Part shown: positions 7,357 through 15,563 of the stretch, piece after piece | Layout: every line of letters starts with the position of its first letter | Position numbering within the stretch: position 1 is the stretch's first letter | NCBI GenBank assembly: GCA_021818865.1 | Contig: JAKASX010000023.1 | Location: forward strand, 1-41,750 | Direction of reading: 5' to 3' | From: Acidobacteriota bacterium | GTDB lineage: Bacteria; Acidobacteriota; Terriglobia; Acidiferrales; UBA7541 | DNA: 41,750 bases | Translations under genes and position numbers: made by a program | The notes under the pieces: model-generated | Databases searched by the model: none | Told to the model about the DNA's origin: nothing | The model's input: only the letters and a program-made list of their open reading frames with translations

Positions 7357-8544
7357 CTACGGCTCGCGTTTCGGGAACTTTGTGAGGAAAAACGCGAGGA
7401 CGGCCATCACGGCCCCCAGCAGGCTCGCATCGGAATAGAGATTGCCCAGTCGCGCGGCGCCGGAATGGACCAGCGCGCCGACGGCGAAACTCGCAATTCC
7501 ATAGCCGACCATGTAGGCGGCAATCATTTCGCCGCCCATCAACTCGGCCAGGCGAGGAAACTGCTCCTCGGCAAAGCCGACGGAAAGCGGCAGGAATGCG
7601 GAACAGGCGAGTCCGGAAAAGCCGAACGCCGCAATCGCTGCTGCGGGCGTCGCCGCACCTGGCACCAACAGGAATGCGGCAACGAGAAGCAAGGGAAGCG
7701 CGCGATAGAACCAGCGAGGCGCAAGCCACACCGAGGCGATGGCAATCACGAGCCGCCCGACGGTCACCATGGCCCAGAACGCGGCCAACGCAAGGCCCGC
7801 TGAGCGCGCGGAAAAGTTGCGATCGCCGTGGAGAAATAAGATCGCCCAGTTTCCGAATAGCGTTTCGGCAACGCCGTAGAGCAAAACGAGCGCAAGAAAC
7901 GCCCAAAGCCGCGCTGAAATATTGCGCAAGAAGCCAAGCGGCCCGCCGGCAGGAAGCGGAGCCGGTTGCGCGATCCGCAATGGCTGCGTGGCACCAGCAA
8001 GCGCCAGAACGAGCAGCACCACGGCCACGAGCGCCGGAATCCACCACCATCCGCGACCCACCGCGGCGCTGACGAAAAGCGGTGCAAGCGCGGTGCCGGT
8101 GCCGAGCAAAGTGTGAAGCGCAGTGAGCGCGGTTTCCGACCGCTCGGGGAAAAATCCGGGCGCGAGGCTATTCAGCGCAGTGAGTGTGGCGCCAAAGCCG
8201 AAGCCGAGCAGCAGCATTGCCCCGAGCAGGGTTGCGTAGGAAAGAGCGTGACGCCCCAGGAACGCGGCGCTCAGCGCGACCAGCGCCATCGCTAAAACGT
8301 CGAGCGACACGCCTGCCAGAAACAATCGTTTCAGGCCCCATCGGAACGCCAGCAAACCGCCCGCGGCGGAAGCCGCAATCGCGCCGGCAACCATCGGAAC
8401 GAACAAAGCGCCGTATTCAGCTCTGGTAAAGGCGTAGCCACGCGGGCTGGTGAGCAGGCTCGACGCCGCAGGCAGAGTGACCAGCGCGAATCCTTGCGCG
8501 AGTCCCGCGAGGTAGACAATCGGAATTTCGACGTGCCGGGCCAC
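7357..8544 (-). CDS. MFS transporter
   Basis: A 395-residue integral membrane protein with about twelve hydrophobic segments in two sets of six, the fold of the major facilitator superfamily. Gly/Ala-rich helices (AASAAGGLLAFRWGLKRLFL, LLGAMLLLGFGFGATLTALN) and a basic central loop are visible. The loop between helices 2 and 3 (RWGLKRLFLAG) corresponds to the family's conserved G..D..GR[KR] region but is divergent. The substrate is unknown. Its start lies six bases after the stop of the GMC oxidoreductase gene, so the two are almost certainly cotranscribed. The transporter may import the substrate or export the product of that enzyme. Confidence 0.85.
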   Translation of the reverse strand: MARHVEIPIVYLAGLAQGFALVTLPAASSLLTSPRGYAFTRAEYGALFVPMVAGAIAASAAGGLLAFRWGLKRLFLAGVSLDVLAMALVALSAAFLGRHALSYATLLGAMLLLGFGFGATLTALNSLAPGFFPERSETALTALHTLLGTGTALAPLFVSAAVGRGWWWIPALVAVVLLVLALAGATQPLRIAQPAPLPAGGPLGFLRNISARLWAFLALVLLYGVAETLFGNWAILFLHGDRNFSARSAGLALAAFWAMVTVGRLVIAIASVWLAPRWFYRALPLLLVAAFLLVPGAATPAAAIAAFGFSGLACSAFLPLSVGFAEEQFPRLAELMGGEMIAAYMVGYGIASFAVGALVHSGAARLGNLYSDASLLGAVMAVLAFFLTKFPKREP

Positions 8545-8550
8545 GGCCGC

Positions 8551-10122
8551 TTATTTCAGTCGCGCGAGCAGGTGGTCGCCGACGCGAAGCGCGTTGGCCA
8601 TCACCGTGAGCGCGGGATTCACGGCGCCGATCGACGGGAAAAAGCTGGCGTCCACCACGTAGAGGTTGTCGAGGTCGTGCGCCTTGCAGTAAACGTCGAG
8701 CGCCGAGGTCGCGGAATCGGATCCGAAGCGAATCGTGCCCGCCTGATGCGCCGTGCCGGCGATCGGGATGCGCTTGCTGAGGTAGAGATTGCGCGGCAAA
8801 ACGTGTTCGCGAAAGCCGAGCCGGCCGAGCAGGCTTTTCCACTTCGCGATCAGGCGCTCGTGGGCTTCGGCGTTGTTGTCTTTCAAGCTGAGAACGATCC
8901 GGCCGTCGCGGTTGAGCGTCACGCGGTTTTCCGGATCGGGCAGATCCTCCGAAGAAAGCCAGAAATCCACCGAATGAGCGGCCAGCTCGTCGAACGACAT
9001 TTCCGGAACCCAGGAAGCCCAACCCGGCGCTTCGCCGCGGAGCATCGCGCCATCGGATTTCCCGAGCATCTGCACCAGACCAAGCGGATACTCCCAGTCG
9101 TCCGAGCGGAAGTAGAAATCGGCCAGCGCAAGGGTTTTCTGGAAGACGGTGGGATTCGGCTCGACGGAAATGGCCATCAGGGCGGTATTGATGTGCCGCA
9201 GGTAATGGCGCCCGACGACGCCGGAACGGTTGGCGAGGCCATTCGGGTGCTTTTCATTCGCCGAGCGCAGAAGCAACGCGGCGGAATTGATCGCGCCGCA
9301 GGAAACCACGACGATACCCGCGGAATATACCTCTTCCGCATTGTTGCGGCGCACGCGAACCTGCGTGATTTCGCGGCCCGAGTTGCTGGTCGTAAGCCCT
9401 TCGACGTACGCGCCGGTGAGCAGCGTGACGTTGGCGCTTTCGGCCAGAAGCGGTTCGATGCAGACGGTCTGGGCGTCCGCTTTGCCGTTCGTGATGCACG
9501 GGAATCCGTCGAACGCGCGGCAGCGGATGCAGGCGCTATGGCGCGCGGGCCGGCCGTCCTTTTCCTGGTCGAGCAGAATACCGAGCGGAAGGGGGAACGG
9601 GTGGTAGCCGAGGCCGGAAAGGTCGCGCGAAAGCTGTGCGATGCGCGGCTCGTGAGCGACGGGCGAATAGGCGTAAGGCGCCGAAGCGGACGGTTCGGTG
9701 GGATCCAAGCCGCGCCGGCCGTGAACGTGATAGAGCCGCTCGGCCTGCGTGTAATACGGCTCGAAATCGTCGTAGCTCACCGGCCAGGCTGGCGAAATCC
9801 CACCGGCGTGGCGAAGCTCGCCGAAATCCTCGCGGCGCAGCCGCAAGAGCGCCGCGCCGTAAAATTTTGTGTTCCCGCCGACGTAGTAATGAATCCCAGG
9901 GAAAAATTCGTGGCCGCTGGAATCGAGCCAGGGCTCTTTTGCCTGGTATTTGGCCTCGACGAATACGGCGTGCGAGTCCCAGTTATCCTGTTCGCGCGGC
10001 AGAAAATCGCCGCGTTCGAGCAGCAGGATTCGCTTCCCGGAAGGCGCCAGCCGCCAGGCCAGCGTCGCGCCACCCGCTCCCGTTCCGATGATAATTACGT
10101 CGTATTGATTTTCCGCTGCCAT
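8551..10122 (-). CDS. GMC-family FAD oxidoreductase
   Basis: A 523-residue flavoprotein of the glucose-methanol-choline family, which oxidises alcohol groups of sugars, polyols or related compounds. The FAD-binding dinucleotide fold is at the N-terminus (YDVIIIGTGAGGATLAWRLA, then LLLERG). A second FAD contact, VVVSCGAINSAALLLRSA, is in the middle. The C-terminal GMC signature LYVVDASFFPSIGAVNPALT is followed by the final helix. A CIRCRAFDGFPC segment with several Cys residues resembles members of the gluconate/sorbosone dehydrogenase branch. No signal peptide is visible, so it should be cytosolic unless exported with a partner. It is first in a tight pair with the MFS gene; no cytochrome partner is near. 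Confidence 0.9.
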   Translation of the reverse strand: MAAENQYDVIIIGTGAGGATLAWRLAPSGKRILLLERGDFLPREQDNWDSHAVFVEAKYQAKEPWLDSSGHEFFPGIHYYVGGNTKFYGAALLRLRREDFGELRHAGGISPAWPVSYDDFEPYYTQAERLYHVHGRRGLDPTEPSASAPYAYSPVAHEPRIAQLSRDLSGLGYHPFPLPLGILLDQEKDGRPARHSACIRCRAFDGFPCITNGKADAQTVCIEPLLAESANVTLLTGAYVEGLTTSNSGREITQVRVRRNNAEEVYSAGIVVVSCGAINSAALLLRSANEKHPNGLANRSGVVGRHYLRHINTALMAISVEPNPTVFQKTLALADFYFRSDDWEYPLGLVQMLGKSDGAMLRGEAPGWASWVPEMSFDELAAHSVDFWLSSEDLPDPENRVTLNRDGRIVLSLKDNNAEAHERLIAKWKSLLGRLGFREHVLPRNLYLSKRIPIAGTAHQAGTIRFGSDSATSALDVYCKAHDLDNLYVVDASFFPSIGAVNPALTVMANALRVGDHLLARLK

Positions 10123-10236
10123 TTGTGTTTTCCCTTCCGGGCGGGCGAGCCGTTGCCGCGCTCAATCTCTTAGTATGCGGCGTCGGAGCGGAGAGCCAAG
10201 CGGAAAAATGCGGCGAACCGAAGGGAAGCGGGAACG

Positions 10237-11190
10237 CTAGCTGCGCAGTAGCTGGGTGATTTCGCGGGCGGCCTGGCGCGCGCGCTCGATTTCGTCGGCG
10301 TTGAAGGAAATCGCGGCCACGCGGGCATGCCCGCCGCCGCCGTAGCGCTCGCAGATTTCCGCCAGGTTGCGCGGATCCTTCGCTTCCTTCCACGGATTCG
10401 AGCCCACGGAAACCTTGGCGCGCGCGGCGGAAGCGCTCACTCCGACCGAATAGAGACAATCGGGGAAAAGGAAGTACGGAACGAACTTGTTGTAGCCTTC
10501 GAGGTCCAGATCGCTCACGTCGAAGAAAATGACCCCTCGCGAAGCGTCGGCACGCCGTTTGAGGATGTCGATCGAACGGTGATGCCGGTCGAGCAGAGGA
10601 CCCAGGTGACACTCGATGAACGGCAACCGCACGATTTCCTCGAGCGAACGCTCGGCGAGGAAAGGAATCAGCCGGGCGACGAGCCCCGGATCGGGAGCCG
10701 CTTCGATCACCAGCGCCAGCTGCGTCGCTGGCTCGGCGAGCGAGACGGCGTCTTCCGGCGACCGGTACTGCGCGCCGTCGATCACGTCACCCCAGTAGAT
10801 GAGTTCCGCCAGCGGGCGCGCATCGAAGCCGAATTTCGTCTCGGCAATCGTCGCGAGAAATTTCGTGCACGATTTGTACGTGGGATCGTAAAACTTCTTT
10901 CCCGAGCGGTCCTGGCGGAAATGCTCGGCGTCTTCGGGCGAAAGGAAGGCGCTCTGATGGTGATCGAACCACCAGGTCAGGCGAGGCGAGCTGGAATATT
11001 TGAAGTCAACGATCGCGTTCTCGTCCCCGTCGAACATGTCTTCGGAGAAAAGCTGCGACGCGCGGTGCACCAGGCCGGTGAAATGGAATTTGGCTTCGGG
11101 ATTGATCCGCTCGCGGTAGAACCGCAAAAACACGGCGGCCGACGAGGCTCCATCGAAGCATTTGTCGTGATAGCAGAGGCGAACGTTCAC
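10237..11190 (-). CDS. DHH-family phosphoesterase
   Basis: A 317-residue protein with the DHH motif at WWFDHHQSAF and an N-terminal metal-site strand YHDKCFDGASSAAVF that replaces the usual NPDGDA-type motif. The GGGGHARVAA motif near the C-terminus is the nucleotide-binding DHHA1 signature. The GTG at 11190 is chosen because AAAGGA lies about ten bases upstream and the family homology begins at VRLCYHDKCFDG. The open frame extends further up to 11343 but without homology. DHH proteins hydrolyse phosphodiesters or pyrophosphates: RecJ, nanoRNases, cyclic-di-AMP phosphodiesterases. The domain set here fits a small cytosolic nanoRNase/pAp- or c-di-nucleotide-type enzyme, but the substrate cannot be chosen from sequence. 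Confidence 0.88.
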   Translation of the reverse strand: MNVRLCYHDKCFDGASSAAVFLRFYRERINPEAKFHFTGLVHRASQLFSEDMFDGDENAIVDFKYSSSPRLTWWFDHHQSAFLSPEDAEHFRQDRSGKKFYDPTYKSCTKFLATIAETKFGFDARPLAELIYWGDVIDGAQYRSPEDAVSLAEPATQLALVIEAAPDPGLVARLIPFLAERSLEEIVRLPFIECHLGPLLDRHHRSIDILKRRADASRGVIFFDVSDLDLEGYNKFVPYFLFPDCLYSVGVSASAARAKVSVGSNPWKEAKDPRNLAEICERYGGGGHARVAAISFNADEIERARQAAREITQLLRS

Positions 11191-11476
11191 TCGGTCCGGT
11201 TCCTTTGGCGGACAACGCGCCCGCGGTGCAAAGCCAATAAAGATGGCTGCCGATGGTGAAGTTGTCAAGTGGAAGCAAGGGGCGAACCTGAAAAACGGCC
11301 CGGGACAGGGGCAGGAAACGAGTTCTGGCCAATGGAATCGCAACCTTAGCCACTTGGATTTTCACGCGGAGAAAACTTTAGGGACCGAGTCGCACTCCAG
11401 AACTGAGGATGCATGCGAACAAGCCGACCGGATCGAATCCCTCGTCGGCCGATTGCGGCTCGCTGAAATCCGCCGC

Positions 11477-11650
11477 CTAGAGCGTGACCGTCAGGTTCGT
11501 CGCCGCGTTCGAGAAGGCGTCACTGACTGCTCTGCCCACGATATGGAGGGACGCAACGGCGACGAGCGAGAGCAAGACGATCAACAGGCCGTATTCGATA
11601 AGGTCCTGCCCTTGCTCTTCCTTCCAGAGCCGACTCAGAAGGGTTTCCAT
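11477..11650 (-). CDS. Flp-type IVb pilin
   Basis: A 57-residue pilin. The ATG at 11650 has AAAGGA six bases upstream. The mature pilin motif is clear: Gly before QDLIEY, matching the G/XXXXEY cleavage site of Flp prepilins, followed by a hydrophobic helix (GLLIVLLSLVAVASLHIVG) and a short tail (SNAATNLTVTL). Flp pilins are cut by the TadV/prepilin peptidase and assembled by the Tad system for surface attachment. No tad, rcp or cpaA gene is present nearby, so this is an orphan pilin whose machinery must be elsewhere. Confidence 0.9.
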   Translation of the reverse strand: METLLSRLWKEEQGQDLIEYGLLIVLLSLVAVASLHIVGRAVSDAFSNAATNLTVTL

Positions 11651-11953
11651 CACGCATCCTTTCGGGCTTTTATAGCCAGAATGCAAGCCCCGACCTTGCC
11701 GAAGCGTAATGCAGAAGCCCGAACGAAACAATCCAACTTTATTCCTAGTCCTCTTGACCATCGCAATATTGAGAGGTTGGTAATTTGAAGACTGGGACGG
11801 TTGCCGTCCGCCGTGTGAAAGCCAACGCCTTGGATTCATTCGCATCCAGCGAATGGTCCGCACTCACAGCAAACGACAGGATCGTGAGAACGGGTATAGG
11901 ATAAGAAACGGGTGTCCGAGGGGCCTCGACGATCGAGTGAGGGGTCGAGCGTG

Positions 11954-12847
11954 ATGCTCTTCGAATGGCGACGAACCTGCGGAATCTGCGTATTGGGAGT
12001 GACGGGAATTTTGTTGGCTGGTGGCGCTTGGGCCGCTCGGCGGCCGACCGCCCGGGCTGCCAGAGAGGCTGTCAGCGCGCAGGAATTGATGCGTGAAGTC
12101 GTGCAAAATGAGCTGGGCGGGCCCTCCGAACCACCTACTTACTGGCGTTTCCGCGAAGTCGAAATAACGAACGGTGTATCGAAGACTTTCGACGTTTCTC
12201 AGACCGAGGGTGGAACGGTGCGGAAGCTTGTGGCCCTCAACGGACAGCCTCTCGCAGCGACGCAGACGCAACGGCAAAAAGCGCGGCTGGAACGCCTGCT
12301 GCACCATCCATCGAGCGCCCAAAGCACCGCGAAAGCGCACAACCACGACGTGAACAAGGAAGAAAGGCTCTTTCGCATGTTGCCCCACGCGTTCCTGTTC
12401 CGCTACGACGGTACGCAGGGCAATTTCGTGAAGCTGGCCTTCCAGCCGAATCCGAGCTTCTCGCCTCCGACGCGCGAAGCGCAGGTGTTTCATCACATGG
12501 CGGGGTTCGTTTTGATCGATCCCCGGGAGAAGCGCCTGACGGAAATCGATGGCCGGCTGACGAGCGAGGTGAAATTTTTCTGGGGACTGTTGGGCCATCT
12601 GGACGAGGGCGGAACGTTTCAGGTCCGTCGTGCCGATGAGGGCGGGGGAAACTGGAAGCTCGTTCGGCTCGAAGTCAACATGCAGGGCGAAGCGCTCTTT
12701 TTCGAGACGATCGGCGTACAGGAAGACAAGCGCTACCTGGATTACCACCAGAACTCTGCCTCGATGACTCTCGCGGAAGCCATCGAACAACTCGAGCAGG
12801 GCCCGCAGTTGGACACCGGGGAGACGACGGCGGCTAGAAAACGGTAA
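11954..12847 (+). CDS. Secreted protein of unknown function
   Basis: A 297-residue exported protein. The ATG at 11954 has GAGGGG nine bases upstream and opens a signal peptide (MLFEWRRTCG, hydrophobic core, GGAWA cleavage). Upstream in-frame GTG codons at 11912 and 11951 are less likely. The mature part has a conserved-looking layout: SAQELMREVVQNEL, then a YWRFREVEITNG strand, a basic helix, and a beta-rich C-terminal half (FVLIDPREKRLTEIDGRLTS, GTFQVRRADEGGGNWKLVRL). Such alternating strands resemble LolA/RseB-like lipid-binding folds or DUFs common in acidobacteria; this is inference from pattern only. tRNA-Leu follows 79 bases downstream. Confidence 0.75.
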   Translation: MLFEWRRTCGICVLGVTGILLAGGAWAARRPTARAAREAVSAQELMREVVQNELGGPSEPPTYWRFREVEITNGVSKTFDVSQTEGGTVRKLVALNGQPLAATQTQRQKARLERLLHHPSSAQSTAKAHNHDVNKEERLFRMLPHAFLFRYDGTQGNFVKLAFQPNPSFSPPTREAQVFHHMAGFVLIDPREKRLTEIDGRLTSEVKFFWGLLGHLDEGGTFQVRRADEGGGNWKLVRLEVNMQGEALFFETIGVQEDKRYLDYHQNSASMTLAEAIEQLEQGPQLDTGETTAARKR

Positions 12848-12926
12848 GGCGCCGCCGCAGCCTGGAGAAAGTCATCTGTGAGGCTTCCAGCGTGCGATGC
12901 CGGTGTAGAATGACCTATCCGGGTTC

Positions 12927-13013
12927 GCGGAAGTGGCGGAACTGGCAGACGCACAGGACTTAGGATCCTGTGGCCGCAAGGCCGTGTGGGTTCGACTCCC
13001 ACCTTCCGCACCA
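12927..13013 (+). tRNA. tRNA-Leu(TAG)
   Basis: Class II tRNA with a long variable arm. The acceptor GCGGAAG pairs with CTTCCGC, followed by A and an encoded CCA. The anticodon stem CAGGA/TCCTG closes the loop CTTAGGA, giving anticodon TAG, which reads CTA and other CTN leucine codons. The variable arm (TGGCCGCAAGGCCG) forms a GGCC hairpin, and the T-arm is GTGGG TTCGACT CCCAC. Confidence 0.97.
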
Positions 13014-13150
13014 AACCTTGCTGCTACTCCTGAAAATCTGAAGCGGAAGTTGAAATAAGTTATCTCCGGGTAAATCGGCAAGCTCGTGTATAGTATGTAC
13101 CGATCGATATGGAAAGATAACTCAAGTCATCGAGGGAGGAAACCAAGTAC

Positions 13151-13393
13151 ATGGCCAATCTGAATGAGATCGTGAAGAAGCTGCGTGACGAAAGAAATCG
13201 CGTCGCCAAGGAACTTAGCCGCCTCAATGGCGCCATCGCCGCTCTTGGCGCGCTTTCGGCTGCGCCTGCGGCCGCCGCGAAGGCTGGCAAGCCGAAGGCG
13301 CGGCGCAAGCTTTCAGCCGCGGCGCGGAAAAAGATCGCGGATGCGCAGCGTGCGCGCTGGGCAAAGCTGAAGAAGCAGCAAAAGGTAGCGTAA
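13151..13393 (+). CDS. Small basic protein with helical N-terminus
   Basis: An 80-residue, strongly basic protein with an excellent ribosome site (GGGAGGA about ten bases before the ATG), so it is likely made in quantity. Residues 1-33 form an amphipathic helix (NEIVKKLRDERNRVAKELSR), a short Ala-rich linker follows, and the tail contains RRKLSAAARKKIADAQRARW then AKLKKQQ. Tails of this SAAARKKIA.AQRARWAK type recur in short acidobacterial and planctomycete proteins and look suited to binding DNA or RNA, by analogy with AT-hook and histone-like tails. No experimental role is known to me. An extended -10-like TGTGTATAGT at 13085-13094 lies upstream, without a clear -35. Confidence 0.8.
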   Translation: MANLNEIVKKLRDERNRVAKELSRLNGAIAALGALSAAPAAAAKAGKPKARRKLSAAARKKIADAQRARWAKLKKQQKVA

Positions 13394-13717
13394 GGGACGA
13401 TCCGGGAGCCGCGAGCGTTTGCGCGAGCCATTATCTCGTTTGAGGACACATTCGGCTGACCAGAGTAATAAGTCGGATGTCTGCCGGATTCCTCGAGTGA
13501 TAACTAGCGGCTCCTGATTTCCATATAGCAAATTCCACCGCTTCCCAAGAAGGAGGGGCGGCGCTTCCACTCCTGTGGAACCGTTCGCATACCATCTCGA
13601 TTTCGGGGCCGCTCGGGATTGCGTGTGGATGACTCTGTCTACTCTCGCGAATCTTCGCCGAAGTCGCGGCACCGCGCCTGAAGGTGCGGCATCGCCAGGA
13701 CGTCCTGTCTGGCATCC
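13394..13717. other. Intergenic stretch without a gene
   Basis: I see no convincing gene here on either strand. It contains a small hairpin, TTCCAC-TCCT-GTGGAA at 13565-13580, without a following T-run. There is no clear promoter or Shine-Dalgarno site before the next start at 13718. Confidence 0.5.
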
Positions 13718-15307
13718 ATGAGGATAACGCCACAAGCCACCGACTCGGTCCTCCCTCCTCGCGATGCCGCCGTCCAGGCGAACGCCGGTGCGCTGTGGAC
13801 GTCGGGCCCGGCGATTGTCGGTTATCTGGCGTTCGGCACCCTGATCCTCCATTTAGCGGTTGCGGGGCGCTACGGCTTTTTCCGTGACGAACTCTACTAC
13901 ATCGCCTGCAGTCGGCATCTTGCGTTCGGCTATGTGGATCAGCCGCCGTTGATTGCGCTGGTGGTCTGGCTGACGCGGCATCTGCTCGGATCGTCGCTTG
14001 TGGCGTTGCGAACGCCGGCGGCCCTGGCGGCAGCGGCGCTCGTATGGCTCACCGGCCGTATAACACGGGAATTGGGCGGTAGTGGGTTCGCGCAGGTTCT
14101 CGCGGCGGTTTCGGTCATCGTGGCGCCGCTCTACCTCGTCACGGGCTATCTGATGACGATGAACGCGTTCGAGCCGGTGTTTTGGATGGGCTGCGCGTGG
14201 CTCGTGATTCGCATCGTGAAGGCCGGCGATCAGCGGCTTTGGTTGTGGTTCGGGCTGCTGGCCGGCGTCGGGCTTGAAAACAAATATTCGATCGCCATCT
14301 TCGGTCTCGGCGTTGTGATCGGATTGCTCGTCGGCGGCGAGCGAAGGCAATTCCGTTCGGAATGGATTTGGCTCGGCGCCGCGCTAGCCGGGCTGATCGC
14401 TCTGCCGAATTTTGTCTGGCAATTTGCGAATGGCTGGCCGTTCCTGCAGTTGATGCACAACATTCGCGCCAGCGGGCGCAACCTCTGGCCGGGAACGATC
14501 GGTTTTTTCGTTCAACAAATCATTCTGATGAACGTTGTGGCGCTGCCGGTGTGGCTCGCGGGAATCTACTACTTCTTTTTCACTCCGTCTGGACGCCGCT
14601 ACCGCGCACTGGGGTGGGCGTTTGTCGTGGTTTACGTCGTGTTTTTCGCGTTGCGCGGCAAAGACTACTATGTGGGCCCGGCGTATCCGATGATGTTTGC
14701 CGGCGGTGCGATCGTGTTAGACGAAGTGTTCTCGCGCTGGCGCCTGGCATGGATGCGGCCGGTGGCGATTGGCGCATTGGCGGCTGCGGGGGCCTTTTTG
14801 GCTCCGGCGGTGCTGCCGCTCTTTTCGCCGGCGACGCTGGTGCGCTACATCGAGTGGCTCCCGATCAAGGCCAAGGCCACGGAAAAAAGCCACCTGGCCG
14901 CCATTTTGCCGCAAACTTTCGCCGACCAATTCGGCTGGCGCCAAATGACCGCGGCGGTGGCGAAAACCTACTGGAGTTTGCCGCCCGGCGACCGAGCCGA
15001 AGCCGGCATCCTGGGAAGCAATTATGGGGAATCGGCCGCAGTCGACTTTTTCGGGCCGCGTTACGGGCTTCCGGCGGCGATCGGCGTGCACCAGAATTAC
15101 TGGCTCTGGGGTCCGAGGAATTACACCGGGCAGGTGCTGATCGTGCTGGGTGTCGGTTACTCGAAACTGGCAACGGCATGCACCAACGTGGCGATTGGCG
15201 CCCCGTACGAGGATCCCTACGGTTTGGAACACGATCCGATTCTCGTGTGCTACGGGCTGCGTTGGGATTTACGGAAGCTGTGGCCCTCGTTGAAAAAATG
15301 GGATTAA
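13718..15307 (+). CDS. Membrane glycosyltransferase, GT39/ArnT-like (PMT_2)
   Basis: A 529-residue polytopic protein of the protein O-mannosyltransferase/ArnT superfamily, which moves a sugar from a polyprenyl-phosphate donor onto a lipid or protein on the outer face of the inner membrane. The first periplasmic loop carries the acidic motif FFRDELYYIACS (Asp-Glu near the first helix) and GYVDQPPLIALVVWL, the family's donor/metal-binding signature. Ten or more hydrophobic helices follow (LAAAALVWLTGRITREL, WLWFGLLAGVGLENKYS). The last 150 residues form a soluble periplasmic domain with AGILGSNYGESAAVDFFG. The acceptor is unknown. LPS modification would fit the Kdo-related gene elsewhere in the window, but that is inference. 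The start ATG lacks an obvious Shine-Dalgarno site, so a nearby alternative is possible. Confidence 0.87.
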   Translation: MRITPQATDSVLPPRDAAVQANAGALWTSGPAIVGYLAFGTLILHLAVAGRYGFFRDELYYIACSRHLAFGYVDQPPLIALVVWLTRHLLGSSLVALRTPAALAAAALVWLTGRITRELGGSGFAQVLAAVSVIVAPLYLVTGYLMTMNAFEPVFWMGCAWLVIRIVKAGDQRLWLWFGLLAGVGLENKYSIAIFGLGVVIGLLVGGERRQFRSEWIWLGAALAGLIALPNFVWQFANGWPFLQLMHNIRASGRNLWPGTIGFFVQQIILMNVVALPVWLAGIYYFFFTPSGRRYRALGWAFVVVYVVFFALRGKDYYVGPAYPMMFAGGAIVLDEVFSRWRLAWMRPVAIGALAAAGAFLAPAVLPLFSPATLVRYIEWLPIKAKATEKSHLAAILPQTFADQFGWRQMTAAVAKTYWSLPPGDRAEAGILGSNYGESAAVDFFGPRYGLPAAIGVHQNYWLWGPRNYTGQVLIVLGVGYSKLATACTNVAIGAPYEDPYGLEHDPILVCYGLRWDLRKLWPSLKKWD

Positions 15308-15563
15308 CGAGCTACGCCCGTTTGCTGGCCGTAGCCGACGGGGCAAGGAAGGTATGCCGTTGGGGTAGTGACTTATTGCGACGATGCCACTACCTTAAAG
15401 TTGCGTCTTGGATGGAACTCGCGGCGGACCAGTTTCCGAGCCGTGGCCCGCAAATTTGCTTTCCGCCTGGGAGACTCGGGCGCTGCGCAATCAGCGCGCC
15501 AGCCCGGTGCGCGGTGCGACACGGATGGATGGCACGGCCCGGGTGCGAGGGTCCGTGGGCCTC

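Noticed and set aside
8494-10173. 559-codon plus-strand frame over the GMC gene
   Set aside because: The minus strand has clear FAD-binding and GMC signatures; the plus frame has none.
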